Position numbers and translations under genes: made by a program
Assembly: GCA_009602725.1 (NCBI GenBank)
Contig: WELB01000365.1
Span: 53,480-71,535 of the forward strand
From: Spirogloea muscicola
Taxonomy: Eukaryota > Streptophyta > Zygnematophyceae > Spirogloeales > Spirogloeaceae
DNA: 18,056 nt
Reading direction: 5' to 3'
The notes under the pieces: model-generated
The model's input: the letters and a program-made list of their open reading frames with translations, nothing else
Databases searched by the model: none
Told to the model about the DNA's origin: nothing
Shown here: positions 8,987 to 17,576 of the stretch, piece after piece
How positions within the stretch are numbered: position 1 is the stretch's first letter
How the letters are laid out: each line of letters begins with the position of its first letter

Positions 8987-9283
8987 ATGCGCACCGTGCC
9001 TCTTCTCTTGCATCTAAGTCAACAGCAAGCAAGTGACGCAGCAGCCACTCGACGACATGAAGACAATGCCCGACTCGGGTCTGTATTAAGCGCTAGGGAT
9101 GAGCTAGGCGTGTTGCCCAGTAGTGGCGCAATTTATCCAGCAGAAGCTCAGTATGCGGTCATGTGGTCTGCAGGTCAAAGAGCGGTGATTCGCGCCGCTG
9201 ACCAAGAGCTTGTGGAGGACATCGGGCGTTCCTACGCAGCATCATCTAGTTGGCTCTCCCTCCAGATGATACTGGGGCTTTGA
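8987..9283 (+). CDS. Open frame of unknown function (98 codons)
   Basis: Starts with ATG and ends at TGA. The N-terminal part is low in character; the second half reads YPAEAQYAVMWSAGQRAVIR, AADQELVEDIGRS. No family was recognised. It begins 77 bases after the end of the retroelement fragment and just after a TGTAA (8955). It may be part of another exon or a chance frame. Confidence 0.2.
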   Translation: MRTVPLLLHLSQQQASDAAATRRHEDNARLGSVLSARDELGVLPSSGAIYPAEAQYAVMWSAGQRAVIRAADQELVEDIGRSYAASSSWLSLQMILGL

Positions 9284-9399
9284 CCATTGTCTTTTACCAA
9301 CATGCACTTGGTTTGGCACAACCTGTTCGCTCAACCCAACTCACCCAATTCCTGCACCTGTGCCAGGACTGCCCGTTAGAGTGGGTAGGAGGAGGGTAG

Positions 9400-9591
9400 G
9401 GTAATCAAGTCCACATTGAGACATATCTTGCAAGGCAACTCATGCATCAATGTACCTCTCATGGGCTCCACCGAAATGTGCAGATTGAAGCTGTCACATA
9501 CATTACATCGGACAAACGTTCGGTGACCTTTAGGGCAGATGGTTGCAAGACAGGAGATGGCAACTTCAACGAACAAGTCTAGATAAAGCAT
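9400..9591 (+). other. Open segment of unknown function, possible exon
   Basis: Open on the plus strand from 9400 to a TAG at about 9582. It reads NQVHIETYLARQLMHQC, NVQIEAVTYITSDKRSV, FRADGCKTGDGNF. The composition is protein-like, but no Met start or family is apparent. A minus-strand frame over the same bases has several Cys residues but less protein-like character. Confidence 0.2.
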
Positions 9592-9668
9592 CTGCAGCTA
9601 GTGTTCACAGGTAAGAACCACACCTCCTAAGGCAAGGCTGGGCAACATTGCTTCTGCAATTTTTGCAG

Positions 9669-9820
9669 CTTGAAGAGAGCAAGTACGTGAACCACCCAAT
9701 AAGGGACGCATTTGTCTCGCTGGTAATCGACGTCCACGGGGCATTAAGGACTTGGAGGCGTCCTCCCCCGACCTCCTCCAGTGGCTCGCGTGGCGACTGG
9801 TGACCCGGTGTCGAGGGCAG
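9669..9820 (+). pseudogene. Possible third fragment of the non-LTR-type protein
   Basis: After a good acceptor (TTTTTGCAG) it reads LEESKYVNHPIRDAFVSLVI, DVHGAL, then after a one-base frame change KDLEASSPDLLQWLAWRL. The arrangement KY...RDxFxxLxIDxxGxL parallels the fragments at 8530-8660 and 17835-17920. The match is short, so the assignment is tentative. Confidence 0.28.
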
Positions 9821-10160
9821 CAGGGCGAGAAGCCCGGCTTTAATAGCGGGCGGGTTGCTTACTCACGTGTATTGCATGCGCCTCTCCATCTGGCTCCAGC
9901 TTTCTCAGGCGTTTGCTGTGCATCTACGGGCAGGCCGCGCCTTGGCCGGCTCCTCTAGGCTTTCAGTTGGTAACTACTTCCCAGCTGCTAGTCCGACTTG
10001 CGGATGTTGACTACAGGAGATCTGAATAGCCATGCGCATTGACCAACTGCTTAGTCACGTGGTTGCACTTTCGGGCCCTTTTTGACCTGATCCATGCCTT
10101 TTAGATTGGCTTGTTCAGAGCCATCGCCACCATGTAAAAGCTTCTTCATTCTGCCGGCTG
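9821..10160. other. No feature recognised
   Basis: Stretch between the possible retroelement fragment and the end of the Ty3/gypsy relic. The downstream (3') LTR of the gypsy element should be near here or lower, but no repeat matching a second LTR copy was found in the window. Confidence 0.4.
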
Positions 10161-10445
10161 CTAGTAACAGCCAATTTGCAGCCTTGGGGGTCTGATCAGT
10201 AAGTAGCCATCTGGAGTAGCCACTTGTTCAGCCAATTGGTTTCCGCATCCTTTCGGGGCTTTGTCGTGCCATATGATGTCGGCTGCCATACGACGTCGAT
10301 AACTTGGATTAGCACAGAAGTAGTTGACAGGCATTTCGCATGTGATCAGCAGAGTCAAGTGTAGAAGTAGACTTAGCGACATTTCAATGATGTACGTTGC
10401 GAAAATTATATATATAGAACAACTCATAAGGAATGGCAGTCGCAT
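10161..10445 (-). CDS. Hydrophobic open frame directly after the gypsy polyprotein stop
   Basis: Same frame as the integrase/PHD segment, beginning with the ATG immediately after its TGA stop (TGAATG). The first about 35 residues are strongly hydrophobic (LLLHLTLLIT and neighbours) and could form a membrane segment; the rest reads RRRMAADIIWHDKAPKG. No known family was recognised. It could be non-coding 3' sequence, especially because the frame just upstream passes through a 13-C homopolymer. Confidence 0.2.
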   Translation of the reverse strand: MRLPFLMSCSIYIIFATYIIEMSLSLLLHLTLLITCEMPVNYFCANPSYRRRMAADIIWHDKAPKGCGNQLAEQVATPDGYLLIRPPRLQIGCY

Positions 10446-11072
10446 TCATCTGAGAGTCAGAGCACAGCTGGCGAATCTGATGTCCTCCCCCCCCCCCCCA
10501 ACTGCAAGTTCTGGCACGGAAGAAACAGTTGGGTAATTCTCCAAGCAGGTCCTGCAATACCAGTCATCTTCAGGTACAGAAAGAAGAGGCGGGTCAAGAC
10601 AATGTAGATGCCATCCTGAGTTGCATTTGGAGCAGAGAAGCATGACAACGGCTTGGTCAGGACGATGGCAAACCTCACAAGCTAAATGCTCTGATACCCA
10701 TTGTCTAGCAGGATCAATGGTAGGGTCAATACTGGTGAGATGACATGGGGTCACATTCTGAATGTGGTCAGTAATTTCACGACCGCATGACCCTTGGAGT
10801 CGCACTACACCAGACCTGTTGACACTAACCACCTCGTAGATGAATGGCCCTGCAGCAGCCTCCAAAGCATGCTGTGGTTTAACCTTCAGATAGACATAGT
10901 CGTTAGCAGAAATTATCAGTGGCTTGGGTTTGTACCCACCACTACGGGTGGCAGCATACCGACGTGTATCCCGATGCTGAGCTGTACGGAGATTGGCCAA
11001 AGCAATTGGCATATGTTTCTTAAATAGGTTGCCACGCTCCGTACAAACCTTCAGCCACCATCGCGGGGTCAT
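10446..11072 (-). pseudogene. Integrase C-terminal region with PHD finger
   Basis: The N-terminal part is the post-catalytic integrase region (NLRTAQHRDTRRYAATRSG, then YKPKPLIISANDYVYLKVKP). A complete PHD finger follows at codons 132-176 (10679-10545). Its ligands C132, C135, C147, C150, H155, C158, C173 and C176 give C-x2-C-x11-C-x2-C-x4-H-x2-C-x14-C-x2-C. PHD fingers usually read the histone H3 tail, so this module could steer integration, as chromodomains do in chromoviruses. A 13-C run (10487-10499, Gly codons on this strand) makes the last about 15 codons uncertain. Confidence 0.82.
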
Positions 11073-11580
11073 CCAGATCGACTACACGAGTCAATCGGGT
11101 GTTAATACTGATGGGGATGGCAGGGTGACGTCCATACAACAAGAAGTAAGGACTATAAGCAGATAATGCGGTCTGCTTTGACATTCGGTATCCCATGATT
11201 AGCCAAGGTAAGAATCTATCCCATCGTTCTATACCTTTACGAAGCACATACTTGGCCAAACCACGTTTAATAGTCTGAACCATGCGTTCTGCCAGTCCAT
11301 CCGCCTGTGGGTGGTTACGAGAAGTCAAACGATGATCAATGCAAGTGCGATCCAGTAACTGCTGGAAGTCACCCCGAAAGTCAGAACCACGATCGGTGAG
11401 TACCTCAGCACAAGCACCAAACCGGGATAACACCTGGTGCAGGAACACGTCAGCAACATACATGCTAGATTTGCTTGGAATGACAACTACTTCTACCCAT
11501 TTGGAAAAATGGTCAACCATAATAAGTACATATGGACGTTCTTCACCCTTCTGCAGTGGACCAGCTAAATCAGACTCCAC
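11020..11580 (-). pseudogene. Retroviral-type integrase catalytic core
   Basis: Contains the DDE triad: Asp in ESDLAGPL at the start, Asp in LTDRGSDF, and Glu in HPQADGLAERMVQTIK. By my count 34 residues separate the second Asp and the Glu, close to the usual 35. MVDHFSKWVEVVVIPSK is also typical. The apparent start at 11580 is an artefact of a frameshift. The preceding frame runs in as HPLPIQGLFYRW, one base out of phase. The end shifts frame again near 11040 into the next segment. Confidence 0.85.
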
Positions 11581-11639
11581 CTATAGAATAACCCTTGTAT
11601 TGGCAGAGGATGTGAGGTAGGTGACCTCAGAGAGAAAGT

Positions 11640-12208
11640 GCTGCGAATGCGATCGCACTCCTCACATTGAGACAACACGTTTTTTACCATCTTAGTCAGA
11701 CCAAACCACCAATACGTGTGGCTAGCAAGCTGATAGTGCGTCGCACACCATAATGTCCAAGGGCGACATGAACATCATGAACAAGTTGCTTACGCAGCAT
11801 AGGCGGTGGAACGACCCGATTCGCGTACTCCTCATGCGGTCAGAAAACCTGGTTGTCTTGCCAGATGTAACGCTTAGCTCTGTGCTTGATCCTATCCTTC
11901 TGCATGGAGGTAGATTCAGCAGGATAGACACCGGTCTGCAAGTACAGTAGAACTGGAGCATCCAACCATACATCTTTAAGAAAGTAAATGTCATCAGGAA
12001 TGTCCAGGGCACAAGCGACTGGAAAGCAATGAGTCGAATAAGTCAACGCATATGCAAGTCGACATGGGAACCTGGCCTGCAAAAGTGTCATATGAGCCAT
12101 CTGAGTCGAAACAGACTCAGGCGTGGGACTGCGGCTGAGAGCATCAGCATCCAGAATCTGAATACCCGGCCGATGTACAATGGTAAACTCAAAGTCCTGC
12201 AGCTTCAA
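11640..12208 (-). pseudogene. RNase H-integrase connector and HHCC zinc module, broken
   Basis: Begins KLQDFEFTIVHRPGIQILDA, DALSRSP, the usual tether after RNase H. It continues to KRYIWQDNQVF, where a stop interrupts it near 11847. The zinc module follows: HDVHVALGHYGVRRTISLL, then after a frame change YWWFGLTKMVKNVLSQCEEC. His-x-x-x-x-His and Cys-x-x-Cys are the expected ligands. All expected parts are present but split between two frames. Confidence 0.72.
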
Positions 12209-12214
12209 TGCCCA

Positions 12215-12520
12215 TCACGCCATTTTGCCTGTCAAATTCTGTGTAGTCAGCAACCATTGTAACGGTTGGTGATCAGTAATCAGTTGGAATGATCGGCCAA
12301 TAAGATACGGTCGGAAATGCAAGACAGCCCATACAGCTGCTAAACATTCACCATCATATGTGGAATAATTTTTCTCTGCGGCATTATTACTACGACTCGC
12401 ATATGCAATGACGTAGTGATGGTTGTCGTCATCTCTCTGAGTAAGAACTGCTCCCATCCCCACTTTGCTCCAATCTGTATGTAAGAAGAAATCCCGAGTG
12501 TAATCAGGACGTCGTAACAC
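12215..12520 (-). pseudogene. Retrotransposon RNase H domain
   Basis: Reads LRRPDYTRDFFLHTDWSKVG, MGAVLTQ, AYASRSNNAAEKNYSTYDGE, and LITDHQPLQWLL. The catalytic Asp (HTDWSK), Glu (YDGE) and Asp (TDHQPL) of the gypsy RNase H are in place. It is separated from the RT by a stop and a frameshift between 12545 and 12610. The segment connecting the two still reads LRSLRSFPGLASYYRRFIKD in a shifted frame. Confidence 0.85.
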
Positions 12521-12692
12521 AGGAGCCTGAGTTAGAGCAATCTTAAGTGTGGAAATGACTGTCTACGGGAGTCAGTCCATGCCCACACCTCCTATTTCTT
12601 GAGCAAATCATTAAGAGGTCTAACAATGGAGCTAAAATCCTTAATGAATCGTCGATAGTAACTAGCAAGACCTGGAAACGACCGCAATGATC

Positions 12693-13430
12693 TCAAATCA
12701 GTTTGGTCAGGGATGGCAAGGACAGCCTGTATCTTGTCATTTTGAGGTAGTATAGTAGTCCATGCTTGGAAATTCGGTGTCCCAAATAGGAGGCCTCGCT
12801 AAGCCCGAAGTGGCATATCCCGGGATGACGCTTGAGACCGCCTCGTTGAATGGCATCCAAGACCACGGCAACATGAGTCAGATGATCATTGAAAGTCTGA
12901 CTGAAGATCAGTATGTCATCTATGTAACAGCGAGCAAAAGGGATGCCTCGCAAAACAGTATCCATCACACGTTGAAACATTATGGGAGCATTGTTGAGTC
13001 CGAAAGGCATTTTCTTCCATTGGAAGAGAGCATTATGACCTTCCCGTACTCCCCAGAAGGCTGTTTTAAGCCTGTCACACGGCTTAATGTCCACTTGGTT
13101 AAAATCTTGCCTGAGATCTAATACAGAAAAGATCTCACTTGCACCAAGTCGATTAAATATCTCTTCAGGGGTTGGTCTGGGATAACGATCTAATGGGGTG
13201 ACGACATTCAGCTGCCGATAATCACCACACATCCGCCTTTCTGTGTAGTCGCCATGTTCATCCTTCTTCTTTGGTAAGACTGTTGGAGCTTCAAAAGAAC
13301 TGGAAGAAGGTTCTATCAGACCCACAGCTAACAACTCCTTACATTTCTTTGCAATAATTGCATCTTCAAATGGAGACAATGGATACCTCCTCCTGAAGAT
13401 AGGCTTGTCCTCCTTCAGGTCAATCTGTTA
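12693..13430 (-). pseudogene. Ty3/gypsy reverse transcriptase
   Basis: From QIDLKEDKPIFRRRYPLSPF through LIEPSSSSFEAPTVLPKKKD, RRMCGDYRQLNVVTPLDRYP, VLDLRQDFNQVDI, WKKMPFGLNNAPIMFQRVMD and CYIDDILIFS. The catalytic Asp of LDL and the YIDD box (12926-12915) are present. LRQDF replaces the more usual LxSGY. The 3' end shifts frame near 12745, after GHRISKHGLL. A stop at 13428-13430 separates it from the linker in the same frame. Confidence 0.9.
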
Positions 13431-13810
13431 CTGAGCGCCGACATAAGTACCCAGGTCAGATTATGAAAAGGCAAAACAAATCAATTTATTATTTAAAAGG
13501 CTAATAATCTTACTTTTGTCTGCAGTGTCCAGGTCAGGGCCACAATGCCATTCGTAATCCGACAAAGAATGGTGTACCTGCCTAGAAGACTGTAGTTGTT
13601 CGGCCTCTTCATAATCAGAAGCTATAGGCTCGAACATGCTCAAGAGCTTTATATCTAACTCTGACATAGCCTGAGCATGATTCTGCAATGCTATCTTAGC
13701 ATGATATTTCACCTGCATAGCTCGGGTAATGCTAAGCATCCATGCAATGGCATTAGCGTCAAAAGCTTGTCCAGTCAAGCGAATGCTGGTTTGGAGAGGA
13801 AAGTGGAGAA
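13431..13810 (-). pseudogene. Linker between methyltransferase and reverse transcriptase
   Basis: Contains TSIRLTGQAFDANAIAWMLS, then ALQNHAQAMSELDIKLLSMF, and just before RT the stretch DLDTADKSKIISLLNNKLIC, which matches the segment that usually precedes gypsy RT (a helix ending before the F/W residue). A TAA at 13461-13463 interrupts it. No aspartic protease motif (D-S/T-G) was seen in this segment. Confidence 0.5.
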
Positions 13811-14747
13811 GAGTGATGTCGCCTGGGTTATAACCCAGACACTTCTCACGCTCCGTAGGGTTAAGTTCGTCATAGAGCCCTGTAGACCTCAGGCGAACCA
13901 TGTCCTGGCCGGGTATGCCATTTGTCACCCTGAAAGTGAAAGACGCCTGAGAGGCAACTAACGTTGGGAAGGTGACGCGGGGTTGCTTGCCCTCCTTGTT
14001 GAAAGGATGGCGCCTGTTGTGGTGGAAGCTCACCGGGATGACCTCCCTTCCAGGGTCCAGGGCCATGTGGACATAGAGGTTGAGAGGACGGTATTGTCGG
14101 TCAATGCAGGCCTGCAGCATCTTCACAGGCGCAAGGTTCGTCCAATGGACGCGTCGTCAATCCGCTAAGGACCCCAGGTAGGCAGCGTCGAGGATGGTGT
14201 ACGGACCAAGTACATCACATACTGTATTAGTCAAACCTCGCTTTGGGGTGACTCTCCCTGGGTTCGACGTCCTCAATAATGTAACCAACGTCTTTGGTCT
14301 GCCTGGCTTGAACCGCATGAAGGAACTTCATCAAGGGCTTGAACAGGGCTGTCTCCGGATGGCCAAAACCCTTGCCTACTCCTATTGGGCTAAACCCTTG
14401 ACAGGGGAAAATCCGCTAAGACTAGATCTACTGAAGGCAAACGGTTCAGCGCTGGGCTGACTGCTGCTGCACGAATGTCCTGAGGAAGGAAAGAATCCCA
14501 CTCAAGAAATGCAGTGTCAGTCATCAGTAGTGGGTACCGACTAATCAGTAGGTTAAGATAATGCTTGGCAGCCTCACGTGCTGCCAAATCGTTATCTATG
14601 TAGAAGTAACGAGCTACTTTGATATGACTAGCCATTGCAGCTCGAAACCCATTGGCGGTACCACCAAACACTTCAATCAAAACGTTACCCTCTTCTGGTA
14701 CCGTCCAGGGTATGACACCGTTATAGAAGGTTCCTATGGCCTCCACA
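13811..14747 (-). pseudogene. Cytosine-5 DNA methyltransferase-like domain of the retroelement
   Basis: About 310 codons in three frames. Seen in order: VLIEVFGGTANGFRAAM (motif I, SAM-binding; about 14680-14635), YFYIDNDLAAREAAKHY, VDLVLADF followed by P-C-Q-G-F-S (motif IV with the catalytic Cys; 14407-14390, one extra C in a four-C run breaks the frame), GYIIEDVEP at 14283-14260 (motif VI, ENV-like but EDV), LDAAYLGSLAD and RRVHWTNL, PTLVASQASFTF, and ELNPTEREKCLGYNPGD near 13868-13818 (motif X-like). The order and spacing fit a C5-methyltransferase, closest in feel to the DNMT3-like type. A TGA at 14157-14159 and frameshifts make it inactive here. It sits in the same strand and order as the RT, with no sign of a separate gene. 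Confidence 0.75.
14467..14746. repeat. Inverted repeat, left arm (280 bases)
   Basis: The reverse complement of 14776-15055, with seven mismatches by eye and no gaps (about 97.5% identical). The loop is 14747-14775 (29 bases). The arm encodes the first part of the methyltransferase-like domain, up to QDIRA. Confidence 0.92.
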
Positions 14748-14775
14748 TCCTCATGGCCTGCATTTGATGCGAGAA

Positions 14776-15055
14776 GTGGAGGCCATAGGAACCTTCTATA
14801 ACGGTGTCATACCCTGGACGGTACCAGAAGAGGGTATCGTTTTGATTGAAGTATTTGGTGGTACCGCCAACGGGACTCGAGCTGCAATGGCTAGTCATAT
14901 CAAAGTAGCTCATTACTTCTACATAGATAACGATTTGGCAGCACGTGAGGCTGCCAAGCATTATCTTAACCTACTGATTAGTCGGTACCCACTACTGATG
15001 ACTGACACTACATTTCTTGAGTGGGATTCTTTCCTTCCTCAGGACATTCGTGCAG
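14776..15055. repeat. Inverted repeat, right arm (280 bases)
   Basis: On the plus strand it repeats the start of the methyltransferase-like domain, including VLIEVFGGTANGTRAAM. It stays open to a TAG at 15082-15084 after leaving homology at 15055. Differences from the left arm include FRAAM versus TRAAM and RYFYI versus HYFYI. This copy has no motif IV and cannot be functional. Confidence 0.9.
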
Positions 15056-15727
15056 TCTTTCTCGGCTCTGTAAAACAAGTGTAGGCGACGAGATTTTCAA
15101 TCAGGTACTCAGTTCAGCTCTCCTAAGGGAGCTGACCCGACAGGTAGTAGCTTGATTTCTGAATGGGTAGATAGTATCTCGAGCCAGAACGGGGGCCTAG
15201 CCCAGCCTATCTACCTCGTCACAGGGGCCAAGCCCAGTCCTATCTACTTCGAACAGGCTCCAAGCCTTGATAGATAAGAACCGTGTGTCCAAGCAAAGAT
15301 GCAGTATGCACTCTTGCAAGGAATTGAAGGTGCTGGATGTATGCAACACCTCAGAGCATTGCAAGGTTATGCTTGTCAGCTGCTCCCAACAACACACAAG
15401 GTCACAATGCTTTGTGACTCACCACGTGTGCCCGGTCTTACGCGCCGGTGACGGAAGCTCCTCGGAGGTAAGGCTCTCTAGCGGCTATTACGCGGACGCC
15501 TATGCCACGCCCTCGTGGCGTGACACTCAACGCTCGCGCTACGCTCGTGCTTGTAACAGCGGCGATGGCGGCGGCAATGACGGCAGCAGCGACGGCGACA
15601 GTGGCGGCAGCGGCGGCGGCGACAGCGGCAAAAGCCAGAGGGACAGACAGAGCCGAGAAAGACTTGTCTCGGCTCTGGTCCTCCACACCCTTATGCTTGG
15701 TCAGGAGATGTACATTGGTGAATGGGG
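15056..15727. other. Unassigned region with short repeats
   Basis: At 15185-15270 a roughly 35-base imperfect unit (GCCnAGCCCAG-CCTATCTAC) occurs twice and partly a third time. A plus-strand open stretch from 15299 reads MQYALLQGIEGAGCMQHLRA, LQGYACQLL and stops near 15445; no family was recognised. From about 15545 to 15650 the sequence is a GGC/GAC-rich trinucleotide run. No gene is supported. Confidence 0.4.
15558..15640. repeat. GGC/GAC-rich trinucleotide repeat
   Basis: Imperfect triplets such as GGC, GAC, AGC and GGT run for about 80 bases. Frames through it give only Gly/Ser/Asp or Ala/Thr homopolymer-like peptides, so it is treated as a simple repeat rather than coding sequence. Confidence 0.7.
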
Positions 15728-15946
15728 TGAGCTATGTAGCTAGTCGAACCCCAGGACTCAAAGGCCAGTGTGACCTGAGACGCACTCCTACCATTGTCCT
15801 ACCATTTCCCACTACGGCCTAGCCAGCCGAATACCCACGGCTTGTTGAGGTGAATCACACCTTCCGACGCGCTTACCGGGGCTACCTCGGTCTATGATTG
15901 AGGGCCTATCTGTGTGTGGTGTGGGTGACAAGAAAGGCACTGCTCA
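15728..15946 (+). mobile_element. Candidate LTR end of another retroelement
   Basis: Placed only because a primer-binding-site-like sequence begins at 15948. The segment opens TGAGC and closes GCTCA, which would be a five-base terminal inverted repeat with TG...CA ends. The left boundary is a guess, and no second copy is in the window. Confidence 0.2.
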
Positions 15947-15947
15947 C

Positions 15948-15962
15948 TGGTGTCAGAAGTGG
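15948..15962 (+). promoter_or_regulatory. Candidate primer binding site (TGGTGTCAGAAGTGG)
   Basis: TGGTGTCAGAAGTGG begins with the required TGG and resembles sites used by LTR retrotransposons primed by a leucine-type tRNA (tRNA ending ...TTCTGACACCA). The identity of the tRNA is from memory and not verified. Gag-like coding traces follow on the same strand. Confidence 0.4.
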
Positions 15963-15976
15963 ACATGGGCGGCAAC

Positions 15977-16260
15977 ATGCCTGCACACCGTAACCAGGCT
16001 GTCACGGCTAGTCGACTGGTTGGACCTTCCCGTGTCCGGACGGAACGTGAGCAGCGATTGGAGAATACGCCCGCGTCTGGCGGGACGTGAGCAACGATTG
16101 GGTGATGCTTCCCCGCTTCAGACGGGTGCGGGCGGCAATTAAATTCGAACGTCGCCAAGCGGTGCTTCGGCGACAACTGGCCACCATGGCTGACCAAAGC
16201 GAGTGGGAGGTCCCGCGCTTGCGTCTTCTCTTCACACCAAGCTGATGGATGACCTGCCTT
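15977..16260 (+). pseudogene. Degenerate open frame after the candidate primer site, possibly gag start
   Basis: ATG at 15977 begins MPAHRNQAVTASRLVGPSRV and reaches RTEREQRLENTPASGG before a TGA at 16088-16090. The bases CGTGAGCARCGATTGG occur at 16046 and again at 16086, a 40-base direct repeat that shifts the frame, so the second copy (REQRLGDAS) is read in another frame. Another frame then gives RAAIKFERRQAVLRRQL. No capsid motif is clear. Confidence 0.22.
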
Positions 16261-17576
16261 GAATTCCCACGCATGCAGCCACCTCCGCGTCCGAGTCAGC
16301 ACCGACACGAAATCGACCACCGACGGGACGGCGCAGGACAGCTTCCCTTGGACCTTGTCGACCTTTGTGGGGCTGGCCTTGCCCATTTCTCACCAGCCCG
16401 AAAAGGATAGACAAGGTCACGGGGGAAGCCCCAGAAGCGCAGACGAAAGCGCGACGAGGCAGGGAACAAGTGGTCATACAGGAGTACCGCGCTCCTTCTC
16501 CTTGCCCATGACGATAGCAGCAGCCTTGCCATCTATCTGGCATCAGCGACCAAGACAACCGTAGGTGGCGTGGAGCTGGTACCTGCACGCCCTGACCCAG
16601 AGGACGATGTATGGGTTCCCGCCACTCTGGGGGCAAAGACAGTGTAAAAGGACAACTAGTGAGCCTTAACCCACACGCACTACAAACAGGGGGCCACCAA
16701 GCTCTCACAGCAACTTATTTTCAAAGTGGCCCTGCTTCACAACCTGCCGGCAGTTCAACGCATCTGCAACTCTTTCTCTCAACGAGCATGCCCCCGAAGT
16801 GGGATAAGAAAGGACATCACTTTGACAGGGCCAGGGAAGACTGCAAATAGCTTGCCACCATTTGCCGTGGCGCTCCTCAGGCTCCCGACTTAGCCTGTCA
16901 AATGTGGACAGTCGTGGATACGGAAATCCCCTTCAGCTTCTGAAATCCCCTCGCACTGTTACTCTAGCCCCCCCTCTGCACAAGGCTTTGCTTTGTGTAA
17001 CCCCATGATTTGCACCAGCCTTTGCGTGGGCAGTGTGTTTGCTTGATTGGCCCCCCTTCCGCTGGGTACTAGAGCTCTCATTCAGTTGTGTTTCCGTTTT
17101 GTTACCTTAGCTGCTGGTAGACGTCTTTGTCCTTCTTACACAGTACTGTCTTGCTTTGGGCCTCCCTCTCTCCCCATGCGCACCTGCGCGCCTTCCCACC
17201 TACCATCCAGCCTAAATGTCAGACCTTGTACATTCCCTTGGGCTGGCCTCACTCACAACCCATTGCTGTAAACGTGAAGAGAATTCCAAAATCTATCATC
17301 CACTTTATGTCGGGGATGGCCGGGCCCACGCCCACGTCAGGCTGACGTACCCGTTGACCGGAGCCCCTTCTGACCGCTGAATTTCCGTACCTGGCGGTGG
17401 CGGCCCCTTCCAGGAGCTCCGTAATTTACGGCGGCCTGCGCGGCGGCGGCCGGCACGGCGGGGGATGCGGAGGGCGGCCTGCCGGTGCCAGCTCTGGCCG
17501 CTGCCGCGCTGGCGTGGCCACGTGGCAGGCCGCACGTGGCTGCGCTGTGGGACGCCGGCGGCCTCCGTGCCCCCCC
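16261..17576. other. GC-rich region without a recognisable gene
   Basis: Several open frames of 60-160 codons occur on both strands with no recognisable motif. TGTAA occurs on the plus strand at about 16996 and 17267. The T- and G-rich stretch between them (about 16980-17130) resembles a chlorophyte 3' untranslated region, which might end an unidentified upstream transcript. From 17397 the sequence is very GC-rich up to the pyrimidine tract. Confidence 0.4.

Larger units (their letters stand above)
10446..14747 (-). mobile_element. Decayed Ty3/gypsy-type retrotransposon with methyltransferase and PHD finger
   Basis: In reading order on the minus strand: cytosine-5 methyltransferase-like domain (14747 to about 13810), linker (to 13431), reverse transcriptase (13430-12600), RNase H (12520-12215), integrase zinc module (about 11900-11640), integrase core (11580-11020), integrase C-terminal part and PHD finger (11072-10446). 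The RT-RNase H-integrase order is that of Ty3/gypsy. The copy is dead: there are stops at 14157-14159, 13461-13463, 13428-13430 and about 11847, and frameshifts near 14404, 12745, 12550, 11700, 11575 and 11040. No LTRs, gag or protease for this element were found. Confidence 0.85.

Noticed and set aside
9376-9591. Minus-strand Cys-rich frame resembling a zinc finger
   Set aside because: Cys/His spacing fits no known finger, and the plus-strand reading of the same bases looks more protein-like.
10681-10705. Second TGGTATCAGAG-like primer site (TGGGTATCAGAGC on the minus strand)
   Set aside because: It lies inside the integrase-PHD coding segment (QWVSEHLACEVC), has an extra G, and has no LTR end beside it.
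15725-15760. Possible tRNA gene (GGTTCGA-like B box on the minus strand)
   Set aside because: No pairing T-arm stem, acceptor stem or A box could be found around it.
15502-15822. Alanine/threonine-rich open frame
   Set aside because: Its character comes from the GGC/GAC trinucleotide repeat; there is no domain outside the repeat.
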